DNA from: Cyanobacteria bacterium PR.3.49
GTDB taxonomy: Bacteria > Cyanobacteriota > Vampirovibrionia > Obscuribacterales > Obscuribacteraceae
Reading direction: 5' to 3'
Length of the DNA: 61,020 bases
Assembly: GCA_013997645.1 (NCBI GenBank)
Contig: PNKB01000008.1
Location: 1 to 61,020, forward strand
Numbering within the stretch: the first letter of the stretch is position 1; each line of letters opens with the position of its first letter. The position numbers and the translations under genes were made by a program. Shown piece by piece: positions 44,482 to 53,500 of this stretch. The notes beneath the pieces were generated by a model. It had not been told where the DNA came from and made no database searches. It saw nothing but the letters and a program-made list of their open reading frames with translations.

Positions 44482-46521
44482 TCAGCACATAGTATAACCG
44501 CAGCTGAAGCAGAGACTGCAGCTCTCCTGACGAGCAACGAATCCGCCCCCATAGCCGCACTCAGGGCAATTGGATATCGACAACATATCACCCCGCCAAT
44601 CATTAGAGTTATTCAAAGAGTTATTGAACACGTGATGCTCTTGAGAAGATTCGAGAATTACTACCTCTTTCACCTTCTTTTGACTGCGTTTGTTGGGGAG
44701 ACCTTGAAGATTGCAAATTGCCGGTTGCCCGTCTTCTGAATCATCAGAATCACAGCACTCGCCTCGCCGTGCGCTTTGACGATCCGGCCCGGCCAGATTG
44801 AGAACTTGCAGCGGTCTTGAGTTGTCGCGGTAGACGGTAATGCCTTTCAACCCGCTTCTCCATGCTGACAAATAAGCTTCATGAACTTCCTGCACCGTGG
44901 CGGCATGAGGGAAATTGATTGTTTTGGATACGGCGTTGTCCGTGTATTTCTGAAATGCAACCTGCATGCGCACGTGTTCGGAATACGAAATATCGTGCGA
45001 GCAAACAAAGAGCCGGCGAATGTCTTCGGGAATCTCAGGGTTGTCGGAAACCAGTCCCGTTCGGGCGATATTTTCCATCAATTCCTGCGAATAAAAACCT
45101 CTTTCTTTGGCAATTTCTTCAAAGAGAGGATTGACTTCAATCAGCTCGGTGCCTTCCATCACTCGCCTGACAAAGCAGACAGCAAACAAAGGCTCAATAC
45201 CGGATGTGGTACCAGCAATTATGGAAATGGTTCCGGTGGGCGCGATGGTAGTCACAGTGGCGTTGCGCATCGGTCTGTTCAGTTGTTTCCAGCGGCTGTA
45301 TTGCCAGTTAGGGAAATTTCCACGCTGGGCGGCCAGCTGCTCCGAGGCACCATGGGCAGTATCATTGACAAAGCACATCAACTCCTCCGCTTTCGCTTCG
45401 GATTCACTGCTGCCATAAACTATGCCCATTCGGATCAACGCTTCGGCCCAGCCCATAATGCCCAGACCAATCCGCCTGTTATTGAGCGTAGCTTGCTCGA
45501 TGAATTTGAGCGGATAACAATTGGCAGAAATCACATCATCAAGAAAACGCACGGACAATTCTATCTGTTGTTGTAAACGAGCATAATCGAAATTCTTCGA
45601 CTTACTGTCTACGAACATGGCTAAATTGATCGACGCCAAATTGCAGGCATCGCCTGGACCAAGAGGCTGCTCGCCGCAAGGATTGGTGGCCTCGATTTCC
45701 TCAGTGCCCGGTATCTCGCTGCCACTGCTGTCCAATGCTGTTTCAACCGGATCGGACTTGTTAATCCTGTCGATAAAGATCAAGCCGGGCTCGCCGGTTG
45801 CATGCGCGTTTTCGACGATTTTGGAAAATAGGTCTCGAGCCTTGAGTGATTTGATTTTTTTCTTGCTCGTAGGGTGGAGAAGATCGAATTTCTTGTCGCT
45901 TTCCACTGCTTCCATAAACGCATCAGTAGCGGCTACGGATATGTTGAAATTATTCAATTTGCCTGTGTCTTGCTTGCAAGAAATGAACGCTTCTATATCG
46001 GGATGATCAACCCGGAGCATGCCCATGTTGGCACCACGCCTGGTACCACCCTGGCGAATCGCTTCAGTTGCGGCATCATATACCGTCATAAAACTGACCG
46101 GTCCGGAAGCCACGCCTGTCGATGTAGCGACCCTGTCGTTGGCCGGGCGCAGCCTGCTGAATGAAAAACCTGTTCCGCCGCCGGTCTTATGGATGAGAGC
46201 GGCGTGTTTGCAGGTATCGAAAATCCCTTCTAGAGAATCCGGCACCGGCAGAACAAAGCAAGCAGACAACTGTCCGCCCGGCTTGCCCGCATTCATAAGC
46301 GTGGGTGAATTGGGCATGAAGGCTCGGCTATACATTGAATTGAAAAAGCGCTCCGAGAGATCGTCAATCTGCTCGGCAGTGGCACCCCACTCGGCTTCGG
46401 CAGCAGCAACTGCATGGGCCACCCTCCTGAACAGTTGCTCCGGAGTCTCCTTTAGATCACCCTGCTCGTCGCGCAGTAAATATCGTTTTTCAAGAACCTT
46501 AAGGGCGTTTTGCGAAAACAT
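44482..46521 (-). CDS. nrdJ: Class II (adenosylcobalamin-dependent) ribonucleotide reductase
   Basis: A 679-residue class II reductase making deoxyribonucleotides without oxygen. Marks are NSPTLMNAG, SACFVLP with Cys88, TGGGTGFSFSRLRP, the active site NPCGEQPL (Asn280, Cys282, Glu284), NNRRIGLGIMGWA and APTGTIS. The C-terminus is a Cys-rich zinc-ribbon-like tail (CPECGYGG, CSLCFSCGYTMC) that in this class passes electrons to the active site. It requires vitamin B12. The ATG at 46521 fits the family start; longer frames would cross the promoter. The next gene downstream is dcd. Confidence 0.96.
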   Translation of the reverse strand: MFSQNALKVLEKRYLLRDEQGDLKETPEQLFRRVAHAVAAAEAEWGATAEQIDDLSERFFNSMYSRAFMPNSPTLMNAGKPGGQLSACFVLPVPDSLEGIFDTCKHAALIHKTGGGTGFSFSRLRPANDRVATSTGVASGPVSFMTVYDAATEAIRQGGTRRGANMGMLRVDHPDIEAFISCKQDTGKLNNFNISVAATDAFMEAVESDKKFDLLHPTSKKKIKSLKARDLFSKIVENAHATGEPGLIFIDRINKSDPVETALDSSGSEIPGTEEIEATNPCGEQPLGPGDACNLASINLAMFVDSKSKNFDYARLQQQIELSVRFLDDVISANCYPLKFIEQATLNNRRIGLGIMGWAEALIRMGIVYGSSESEAKAEELMCFVNDTAHGASEQLAAQRGNFPNWQYSRWKQLNRPMRNATVTTIAPTGTISIIAGTTSGIEPLFAVCFVRRVMEGTELIEVNPLFEEIAKERGFYSQELMENIARTGLVSDNPEIPEDIRRLFVCSHDISYSEHVRMQVAFQKYTDNAVSKTINFPHAATVQEVHEAYLSAWRSGLKGITVYRDNSRPLQVLNLAGPDRQSARRGECCDSDDSEDGQPAICNLQGLPNKRSQKKVKEVVILESSQEHHVFNNSLNNSNDWRGDMLSISNCPECGYGGGFVARQESCSLCFSCGYTMC

Positions 46522-46552
46522 GACCAACCCCACTAATTCACAACGTATGGAC

Positions 46553-46618
46553 ATTATACTACATTTGTATGGCACCACATATAGCGTAGCGCATCGATGG
46601 CTATACAATATTTAGCGT
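46553..46618 (-). promoter_or_regulatory. nrdJ promoter with two NrdR-like boxes
   Basis: On the minus strand, box 1 ACGCTAAATATTGTAT (46603-46618) matches the known NrdR consensus ACACTATATATTGTGT at 13 of 16 positions. Box 2 ACGCTATATGTGGTGC (46572-46587) matches at 11. They are separated by 15 bp, so their centres are 31 bp (three helical turns) apart, as in characterised NrdR operators. A perfect -10 TATAAT (46553-46558) lies 13 bp downstream of box 2, placing box 2 over the -35 region. NrdR would repress when nucleotide levels are high. The regulator gene itself is not in this window. Confidence 0.75.
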
Positions 46619-46768
46619 TTAGACTGCTTTGTCCGGCCAAAAACAAGCGAAATCTGAGTACGCGCACGCAAATCTCCATCCCCAAATAAGAGATCAGCTT
46701 GCCCGATAAGAACAGACGAACGAAATCGTCCGGTTAAATAACAACCTGCTTGCGGTTATGGTCGCGGT

Positions 46769-47761
46769 CTAGATGGACAAATTGAGGTTGGAACTGTGCC
46801 CTGGGAACACTTTCGCCGAAGGATTGATGAAAGTGACCGCAAAGTTGACCGCGGTTGCAGCTTCTGCAGCGCCGGTGGCAATCAGCTTGAGTTTTGCGGT
46901 GTGGGCGGCAATATCGCCGGCTGAATAAACTCCGGGCAAATTTGTTTCCATCTTTTCATTGACGGATATTGCATTGCCTTCCATCTTGATGCCCCAGCTT
47001 TTCAAGAAGTCGAGGTTGATGACAAATCCTATATTTATGAGGATCGCATCAATCGCCATTTGCTCTTCTTTGCCGGTGCGATTGTCGAAAATGACAGCTC
47101 CATCAAGCTTTCCGTTCGAGACCTGAATTTCTTTCATCTCATAGAAAGTCTTGATATCGATTTTATTGCGCTTCATTTCCTCAACAGAGGTTTGCACAGC
47201 GCGGAATTGATCGCGGCGATGGATCAAAGTGACATTCTTGGCGATTTGCGAAAATTCGTTCGCCCAGTCAACGGCAGAATCTCCGCCGCCAACGATAAGG
47301 ACTTTCTTGTCGCGGAATTTTTCTTTGTTCTTGACGGCATAGTAAATGCCATCGCCTTCCAGATTCTTGTCATAGTCGATGTCCAATTTCTTGGGCACGC
47401 AAGCACCGGCCCCCAGAGCAAGCAACACGGTCTTGGTGTAATGCTCGGGTGTCTTGTCAGTAACAACTTGCCAAATATCGCCTTCAATCTTCTGCATATT
47501 CAAGACTTTCTCGCCCAGGCACAAAGCAGGCTTAAACAGCTGCGATTGAGTGCCGAGGTTCTTGGCGAGGTCTTTAGCAAGAATCTTCGGGTGTCCGGCT
47601 ACGTCATAAACGTATTTTTCAGGGTAAAGAGCGGTCAACTGTCCGCCCAGTTCGGGCAACACGTCGATGACCTTTGTCTTGAGCCCACGGAGACCCGCGT
47701 AGAAGGTTCCAAACAATCCAGTCGGCCCACCGCCGACTATGGTTATGTCATAAACATCCAT
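46769..47761 (-). CDS. Ferredoxin/flavodoxin--NADP+ reductase, thioredoxin-reductase-like
   Basis: A 330-residue flavoprotein. The FAD motif is TIVGGGPTGL (from Thr7) and the NAD(P)H motif VLIVGGGDSAVDWA. GDIAAH near the C-terminus completes FAD binding. It lacks the CxxC of thioredoxin reductase, so it belongs to the TrxR-like ferredoxin-NADP reductases such as Bacillus YumC, which exchange electrons between NADPH and ferredoxin or flavodoxin. The ATG at 47761 gives the canonical start; the GGAG is 14 nt away, which is long. It lies just upstream of nrdJ on the same strand but with its own 247-bp gap. Confidence 0.9.
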   Translation of the reverse strand: MDVYDITIVGGGPTGLFGTFYAGLRGLKTKVIDVLPELGGQLTALYPEKYVYDVAGHPKILAKDLAKNLGTQSQLFKPALCLGEKVLNMQKIEGDIWQVVTDKTPEHYTKTVLLALGAGACVPKKLDIDYDKNLEGDGIYYAVKNKEKFRDKKVLIVGGGDSAVDWANEFSQIAKNVTLIHRRDQFRAVQTSVEEMKRNKIDIKTFYEMKEIQVSNGKLDGAVIFDNRTGKEEQMAIDAILINIGFVINLDFLKSWGIKMEGNAISVNEKMETNLPGVYSAGDIAAHTAKLKLIATGAAEAATAVNFAVTFINPSAKVFPGHSSNLNLSI

Positions 47762-48008
47762 CAGTAAAATTCGGTCTCCAGAGTTCCCGTCAGCCAATCG
47801 GCTATTGTAATACACTGATCTTCGAACTTGTGACAGTATTCATGAATAATGAAGGTCTTCTATGACAATTCAAATGCGAAAGGTTGATAGCCAATCGTCT
47901 ATTCATCAGGCTTTTCATTGCTCGTAAATGGTAAACGGTTTTGACAAACTTCGTAAAGACATCTCCGCAATGTGAAGCATCCCCCGATCGCGCGCAACGA
48001 ACCGACGC

Positions 48009-48971
48009 ATGAAATATAGAGATTTCGGTAATACTGGCATAAAAGTATCGGAAGTCGGTTTTGGCGGCTGGGGTATCGGCGGTAACGAACACGGGCACAG
48101 CTACGGTTCGACCGATGACAAACTCTCGCTCGAGGCTATCAATAAGGCTTTTGACTTGGGCTGTAACTTTTTCGACACAGCAGATGTATATGGATTCGGA
48201 CACAGTGAGTCGCTTTTAGGCAAGTCACTCAAAAGCAAACGCGACAGAGTAATCATCGCAACTAAGGTGGGAAGCGACTTTTATCAGGGCGGTGGTTTTC
48301 AGACCTTTACGGAGGAATACATTCGCTTTGCCCTGGAAAAGAGTCTAGACCGCCTGCAAACCGACTACATCGACATTTATCAATTGCATAATCCGCCCGT
48401 GCGCCTGCTGACAAAAGAGGAAACCTACAGCGTGCTCAACGCTCTCAAGCGCGAAGGAAAGATTCGGGCCTGGGGAGTTTCCGTTCTCGATCCGGTCGAA
48501 GGTCTGGCCTGCCTGGCTACATCGCAACCCGATTGCATACAAATTCCAGTCAACATCTTCAATAGTCGACCTCGTGAAAACCTCTTGCCGACAGCGTTTG
48601 CGGCCGGCTGCGCCATAATCGCCAGAGAACCGCTCGCCAATGGTTTTCTCACCGGAAAATTCGTCGACGACGCCTATTTGAATTTCGAGGAAGGCGATGT
48701 GCGCAGAAACTGGCCGTCGGATTACATGAAGGCACGCATCGAAGCCGCTCAAAGACTGGTTTTCTTAGAGAAGGAAAAGCGCACACTCACGCAGGCGGCC
48801 ATCAAATTTGTCCTTTCCATGAAAGAAGTTTCAGTAACGATCCCGGGCACCAAAACTGCCGAACATGCAGAAGAGAATTTGGGCGCCTCAGATCTAAAAC
48901 TGCTCACTCCCCAAGAATTAAAAGAGATAGAAACTCTGGCCAAACGAAATTTCGATTTACCGGAGCGCTAA
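48009..48971 (+). CDS. Aldo/keto reductase
   Basis: A 320-residue NADPH-dependent oxidoreductase of the aldo/keto reductase fold. The catalytic tetrad is complete: Asp56, Tyr61 (DTADVYG), Lys86 (ATKVG) and His127 (YQLHNP). The C-terminal cofactor segment is TIPGTKTAEHAEENLGA. The substrate cannot be told. It is divergent from the ferredoxin reductase gene and ends 19 bp before the converging histidine-rich gene. The Shine-Dalgarno is weak. Confidence 0.92.
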   Translation: MKYRDFGNTGIKVSEVGFGGWGIGGNEHGHSYGSTDDKLSLEAINKAFDLGCNFFDTADVYGFGHSESLLGKSLKSKRDRVIIATKVGSDFYQGGGFQTFTEEYIRFALEKSLDRLQTDYIDIYQLHNPPVRLLTKEETYSVLNALKREGKIRAWGVSVLDPVEGLACLATSQPDCIQIPVNIFNSRPRENLLPTAFAAGCAIIAREPLANGFLTGKFVDDAYLNFEEGDVRRNWPSDYMKARIEAAQRLVFLEKEKRTLTQAAIKFVLSMKEVSVTIPGTKTAEHAEENLGASDLKLLTPQELKEIETLAKRNFDLPER

Positions 48972-48990
48972 AGAATGATTGAAACAACTA

Positions 48991-50148
48991 TCAGCGACTG
49001 ATCAGAGTTCGCAAACGCGGCACCTGGTTGTCTACAGTCGATGCGCTTCCAAACTGTTGTAGCGCCGGTCCCATTCCATTGGGCGCTTCCATCAAAGGCG
49101 GCAAGGCCTGCGGAACCATCACTTGCCCTCCAGTTGCGGCCTGTCCACCGTAATATGTTCCGGCAGTGGCAATCGTATTGGGATAGGCACCGGCATACTG
49201 AGAATATTGCTGATTTCGAACGGCAGGCATTTGATAAGACTGCCGGGGAAATTGCTGCATCGGAGCGTATTGATGCGTTTGCGCCGGCATCGGATAGACT
49301 TGACCAGTCCCCTGCTGGACTGCTTGATTCACATATTGATTGGCAAAGTTGGCAGTGGCTGTGCGCATCTGGTACGGCTGTTGCGCGGCCGTGCTCAGTA
49401 ATTTCTGCTGCAGAGACTGCGGCCCGGCTCCGGAAGACATGTGTGCGGCCAGCGGTTTGGCATTGTTCATGCCCATCATCAAAGCATGATCCATGGGCTG
49501 AACGGCAGGAACGTGCGGAGTATTCGGCGTGTAGATATCGCCAAAACTGGATGAGGTTCTGAAAGGCATCGCGTCCTTGACGCTGTTCAAGAGGCGCCTG
49601 TCATCGACCACCGAGCGAGTATGCATCGGTCCGGTGCCCAATACCTGATTGGCCAGGGGCTCGTTGTGACGAATCCAGTAAACGACGAAAAGCCAGAATG
49701 TGAATCCGGAAAAGAGGCACAGATAGAGAAAATTGGGAGTGACGCGAATGCCTTTGAAGGCTTCCGAAAGACTGATGCCGGCCAGAGCGTTGCTGTACAT
49801 GACCGACTGCGAGGGCGTTTGACCAGAATCACCTGCGGTTTGTGCAGCTGCTTCACCGCCGGCTTCTCCTGCGCCCAGTGCGCCTGCGTCCTTATCCAAG
49901 CCCAGAAGGCGCGCAATTAAACTCTTGAGACCGTTGTTTTGACCCTGATTCTGCCCCTGGTCTTGGTCGTGATCGCCGCCGGCATCCTCTCCAAAATGAT
50001 CTCCGTGACCGTGATCATGGTCGCCGTGAGAGTGATCGCCATGGCCGTCGTGGTGATCGTGGTCGAAACCAAAATCACTCACATATCCGAAGTCGTTGCC
50101 GCCGGTGTTAAACCCGCCCGGTTCGCTCCCGCCGCTGCCTGGCTCCAT
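48991..50148 (-). CDS. Histidine-rich single-pass membrane protein
   Basis: A 385-residue protein. The N-terminus is Gly/Asp-rich with 11 histidines within residues 30-60 (HDHHDGHGDHSHGDHDHGHG), the kind of stretch that binds nickel, zinc or copper in HypB, SlyD and ZIP-type proteins. Gln/Asn and Gly/Ala-rich segments follow. One membrane helix lies at about 139-158. The C-terminal 220 residues are Gln/Tyr/Pro/Met-rich and probably disordered. The ATG has AGGAG 5 nt upstream. No homologue is recognised; metal storage, sensing or a surface role are all possible. Confidence 0.6.
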   Translation of the reverse strand: MEPGSGGSEPGGFNTGGNDFGYVSDFGFDHDHHDGHGDHSHGDHDHGHGDHFGEDAGGDHDQDQGQNQGQNNGLKSLIARLLGLDKDAGALGAGEAGGEAAAQTAGDSGQTPSQSVMYSNALAGISLSEAFKGIRVTPNFLYLCLFSGFTFWLFVVYWIRHNEPLANQVLGTGPMHTRSVVDDRRLLNSVKDAMPFRTSSSFGDIYTPNTPHVPAVQPMDHALMMGMNNAKPLAAHMSSGAGPQSLQQKLLSTAAQQPYQMRTATANFANQYVNQAVQQGTGQVYPMPAQTHQYAPMQQFPRQSYQMPAVRNQQYSQYAGAYPNTIATAGTYYGGQAATGGQVMVPQALPPLMEAPNGMGPALQQFGSASTVDNQVPRLRTLISR

Positions 50149-50291
50149 CGAAACTCCTAAACGGCGCCTGTCACAATGCGGCTCCGTCGAGGAAATACTA
50201 CGATCTTCTTGAATAAAGTAAAGAGCGATAACCCGTCCGGGGTGGGAAGACCACCACAGAAATTAATCTAAGGAGTGCCCTGCCGGAGGGC

Positions 50292-50729
50292 TTACTCGAC
50301 TTCGATACCTTCAACTTGAACGAGCCGTTGACGAATGCTTTCCACCGTGCGCGGCAGTTCGAAAAGAACAGGAAGCTTCTCTTCAATCGAGCTTATGTGG
50401 CGAGTCAGGTCGATCGAGCGCTCCATCAAGCGAATGAGGATTTGCTGAGTGGCAATCAATTGGCGCTGATTGTCGATCAATTGTGTAGCCATGCGAGCGG
50501 TCTCGACGCGTTGGTCGACACTGAAGGACAAGAGCTCAGTCATTCTTTCCAGCAACTTCTCAACTTGTTGCTGCATCACTTCACCTGTCACAGCGGCATC
50601 AACGTTGCTTTCTTCAACGGCTTCACCATCAAAAAATTGATCGAAACCTTCCAAGGTCTCCAATCTCTCCAGCGCAGCGAGGTCTTCCGGGTTACCCGAA
50701 TATTCCGGTTTGCGCATGCTTTCTGCCAT
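50292..50729 (-). CDS. Coiled-coil hypothetical protein
   Basis: A 145-residue acidic protein. The first 45 residues are probably disordered; residues about 48-140 form long amphipathic helices with heptad-like Leu/Ile/Met spacing (QQQVEKLLERMTELLSF, LIATQQILIRLMERSIDL), so it should dimerise as a coiled coil. No signal peptide, no motif. It lies 143 bp upstream of the histidine-rich gene on the same strand and may belong with it. The start has GGGGGAT about 8 nt upstream. Confidence 0.5.
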   Translation of the reverse strand: MAESMRKPEYSGNPEDLAALERLETLEGFDQFFDGEAVEESNVDAAVTGEVMQQQVEKLLERMTELLSFSVDQRVETARMATQLIDNQRQLIATQQILIRLMERSIDLTRHISSIEEKLPVLFELPRTVESIRQRLVQVEGIEVE

Positions 50730-50916
50730 CAGTCCGTATCCCCCGCTCTGATTTTTAGAACCTTTTTCAAACTCTTTTTTAAAACTTTGCCAGGAAACCG
50801 TCAGTTCTCATCGCGTGTTGCTGTAGAACCGACTGTTTTTTCTGAAATGGCCCCGTCCGTGGTGGCGCCTTTAGAATTATAACTAAAGCCGATAATAAGA
50901 CAAGCAAATCAGAAAA

Positions 50917-50935
50917 GTTTTTTTCCGAAAAAAAC
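50917..50935. repeat. AT-only inverted repeat
   Basis: GTTTTTTT (50917-50924) and AAAAAAAC (50928-50935) form a perfect 8-bp stem with a 3-nt loop in the space between hutI and the coiled-coil gene. Tracts of T and A such as these bend DNA; a hutI terminator is also possible, because it lies about 50 bp downstream of that gene's stop on the minus strand. Confidence 0.3.
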
Positions 50936-50983
50936 CATATTACCGGTGGTGGCACAGAGATAACCTAAGACACCCCAGGGTAT

Positions 50984-52276
50984 CTATCTGCTATAGACAG
51001 TCCGCCCCTTCTTTATCACCTGTTTCACAGGGTTCCAGCCTATGTTGTAGGGGACTTCTTCCAGCTGTTTAACATCATAAATAGTGATGTCGGCCTGAAA
51101 TCCGGGTCTCAACTGTCCGATATTCGATCCCAATCCAATTGCCCAGGCACCATTGACGGTTAATGCAGTCAGCGCTTCTTCCGGCAGCATCTTCAAATGG
51201 AGGCATGCCAATCCCCAGATGAATGGCAAAGAGGATATGTGGCACGAGCCCGGATTGTAGTCTGTTGCCAGTGCTACAGCTACGCCTTCCTCAATCATTC
51301 GTCTGGCTGGAGCATGGTCGGAAAGATTGAGATAGAAGGATGTGCCCGGGAGCAAAACGGCCACGGTCGACGACTTGGCTAACAAACCAATCTCTTCTTC
51401 ACTGACATTGAGCAAATGATCGGCGCTGGCAGCGCCTACTTCTACAGCTAGAGTGGTGGCACCGAGGTTGACGAATTCATCGGAATGAACGCGCAGTTTC
51501 AAGCCGAGCTTGAGAGATGCGTCGAAGATCCTGCGCGTATCTTCCAGAGTGAAATATCCGCGATCGCAAAAGACATCTACGTAAGGCAGCATCTGACTTA
51601 GAGGCATGCCTGACGACTCTGAATGAGCAGTCGCCATTGCCACCACGCGCGGCAGCATATCACCGATGATGTCGTCTACATATCCTTCGCGCCCTTTTCC
51701 CGGTGGTATCGCATGCGCCGCCATGAAAGTGGGCACAATGTCCAGCGCCGACTCCGATTTCAGACGGTAGATCGCTTCCAGCATGCGCAATTCACTTTCG
51801 GCTTCCAATCCATAACCGGTCTTCACTTCAAGGGCTGTGGTTCCCGACTCCAGCATGCGCTCGATTCGCTTGCGGCCTAAATGAACAAGCCTTTCGACAT
51901 CTGCATCCTGAGTAGCGCGCATACTTTTGACGATGCCACCACCGGCGGCTGCTATCTCGGTATATGTCTTGCCCTGGCTGCGCATAACAAACTCGTCTGC
52001 GCGATTGCCGTCGAAGATCAAATGTGTGTGTGCATCGACCAATCCGGCAGTGACTAAATTTTCTCGGGCGTCGATAATTTCGGTTGATTCGTTTGTGAAA
52101 ATTGCCTGCCCGATCTCATCGGCGCTTCCGGCTGCAATGATCTGTCCTGAACTAATGGCAATGGCAGCATTCTTAATGCGCCTGACGTCACGCATGTCTT
52201 CGCCGCGCACAGGACCATTATGGCTTTCGGCCGTGACCAGCTCGGCAATCGGACTTATCAAGAGGTCGACGGGCAT
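50984..52276 (-). CDS. hutI: Imidazolonepropionase
   Basis: A 430-residue amidohydrolase that opens imidazolonepropionate in histidine breakdown. Motifs are the metal site DAHTHLIFDGNRADEF, GGGIVKSMRAT, KTGYGL, AHAIPP, VDVFCD, RVHSDEF, ADHLL and ATDYNPGSCHI, with the C-terminal GFQADITIYD. All metal and substrate residues appear kept. The ATG at 52276 is preferred because AAGGGG lies 7 nt upstream; ATG at 52342 (452 residues) is the alternative. No other hut gene is near, so the pathway must be scattered or partial. Confidence 0.95.
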   Translation of the reverse strand: MPVDLLISPIAELVTAESHNGPVRGEDMRDVRRIKNAAIAISSGQIIAAGSADEIGQAIFTNESTEIIDARENLVTAGLVDAHTHLIFDGNRADEFVMRSQGKTYTEIAAAGGGIVKSMRATQDADVERLVHLGRKRIERMLESGTTALEVKTGYGLEAESELRMLEAIYRLKSESALDIVPTFMAAHAIPPGKGREGYVDDIIGDMLPRVVAMATAHSESSGMPLSQMLPYVDVFCDRGYFTLEDTRRIFDASLKLGLKLRVHSDEFVNLGATTLAVEVGAASADHLLNVSEEEIGLLAKSSTVAVLLPGTSFYLNLSDHAPARRMIEEGVAVALATDYNPGSCHISSLPFIWGLACLHLKMLPEEALTALTVNGAWAIGLGSNIGQLRPGFQADITIYDVKQLEEVPYNIGWNPVKQVIKKGRTVYSR

Positions 52277-52493
52277 TCTTCCGCCCCTTGCAGTTGCATC
52301 AACTTGCCCCGATTGAGCCGGATTGCCGGAATTTCTAGTCATGACCGTTTTCCTATCCTATTGACCTACGATCATAAGCGACAAGCAAGAACATTGGCCA
52401 AAGGCAGCGGCACCTGCTAAGAAACAAGCTTAACAACGCGTAATTTTAGGGCCCGCACTTCCAGGTGTTTTCGCTTCAAAGTCCAAAGCAGTA

Positions 52494-52569
52494 GTCAGGA
52501 TGAATATCGCACTCGGGAACGCGACTCCATCCTGACACCGCTTGTGGTGCTGCAGCGGTCAGCTGCTTT
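52494..52569. other. Cluster of inverted repeats, possible structured RNA
   Basis: GTCAGGATG (52494-52502) and CATCCTGAC (52528-52536) are perfect 9-bp partners. Inside them TCGC (52507-52510) pairs with GCGA (52521-52524). Next come CACC/GGTG (52536-52549) and GCAGC/GCTGC (52552-52569). They lie between the RecB-like gene and hutI, both on the minus strand, so they could be a transcript end of the former or a leader of the latter. There is no T tract. Confidence 0.35.
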
Positions 52570-52597
52570 CTGAATCTTTGAAAGATCGACTGAATGA

Positions 52598-53467
52598 TCA
52601 AGCCGTCTTCGAAAAAGACTCCTTGACTCTCATATCGTCGAGATGCAGCTCAACTCCGGTCTCACTGCCCCGGCTCTCATCGATAGGCTCTTCTTCAACT
52701 TCTGAATCGGCTTCATTGGTGAGTGCCTCAGTCTGGCAGTGACGACAGCTGGGGCTGCATTCGGAGGTGGATTGCGACTCTTCTCTCATCGACTCTAGAG
52801 TCTTGACCATCTCGGACCAGTGCAGAGCAAAAATGCTTTCATCGATGGTCAAGCTAACGGGCTGATGCTCTTTGCTGCCCGCACGAAAGAAGGTCAGAGT
52901 AACTCGCTCATACGGAAAGCGCATCTTAAGCCGCTCTGCCAGATATTGTTTGACAAGAATGGTGGCAGAAGGCCAGCGTGGATCGTAATGAGCAATTGGC
53001 GTGAGTTGATAATCGACCAGCTCCAATCGCCTTTCATGCGGGTGCCAGAGCATGAGATCCATTGTGTCTTCGACGTAAACTCGCAAATGCGGAACTCTTG
53101 CTCTAACCTTTTGAGCAACACCGACAATTTCTGCTCCGAAAGGTTTGTATGGCTTGCCCACGTAGCGGGTCAATGTCTTGTAAGCGAAAAGAAAAGCACG
53201 CGTGTTGTTGTCTTTATCCTTAGCTTCGGCACTGAGAATATCGACTGGCCAATGCTGGCCCATGTATTTTTGAACCTGGTTGACGGTGCAAAGCTTGCCA
53301 CGATTGATCTCGGCAAGCCCGCGCAGAATGAATCTTCTAGTCACGCTCTTCAGGCGAGTCTTTGCTGAGATCGACGACTCAGCGTATTGTGCTTGACCGA
53401 CTTTGTATGCGGTCTTGCAAGTGCGAAAAGCCTCAACCATAGATGGAGTGAACAAAGTCCTGTGCAT
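52598..53467 (-). CDS. RecB/Cas4-like PD-(D/E)XK family protein with altered catalytic residue
   Basis: A 289-residue protein with the layout of RecB-family nuclease domains: YVEDTMDLM (Asp137) then LELVDYQL (Asp152, Gln154) in the place of the usual D-Y-K, and a later QYLAERL (Gln174) like the family's Q-(X)n-Y helix. The catalytic lysine is thus replaced by glutamine, which usually abolishes or changes cutting. One early Cys (Cys17 in FRTCK) and three late ones (Cys237, Cys241, Cys244 in CSPSCRHC) match the 1+3 pattern of the iron-sulphur cluster in AddB and Cas4. There is no CRISPR, helicase or recB gene near. The start is ATG; role unknown, likely DNA-related. Confidence 0.65.
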   Translation of the reverse strand: MHRTLFTPSMVEAFRTCKTAYKVGQAQYAESSISAKTRLKSVTRRFILRGLAEINRGKLCTVNQVQKYMGQHWPVDILSAEAKDKDNNTRAFLFAYKTLTRYVGKPYKPFGAEIVGVAQKVRARVPHLRVYVEDTMDLMLWHPHERRLELVDYQLTPIAHYDPRWPSATILVKQYLAERLKMRFPYERVTLTFFRAGSKEHQPVSLTIDESIFALHWSEMVKTLESMREESQSTSECSPSCRHCQTEALTNEADSEVEEEPIDESRGSETGVELHLDDMRVKESFSKTA

Positions 53468-53500
53468 AAAGCACCCCCTTCACCAGCTACCCGTACGTTT

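Noticed and set aside
47941-47969. TTGACA upstream of the aldo/keto reductase gene as a promoter
   Set aside because: No -10-like hexamer at a usable distance.
52598-53467. RecB/Cas4-like gene as part of a CRISPR-Cas system
   Set aside because: No repeat-spacer array and no other cas gene anywhere in the window.
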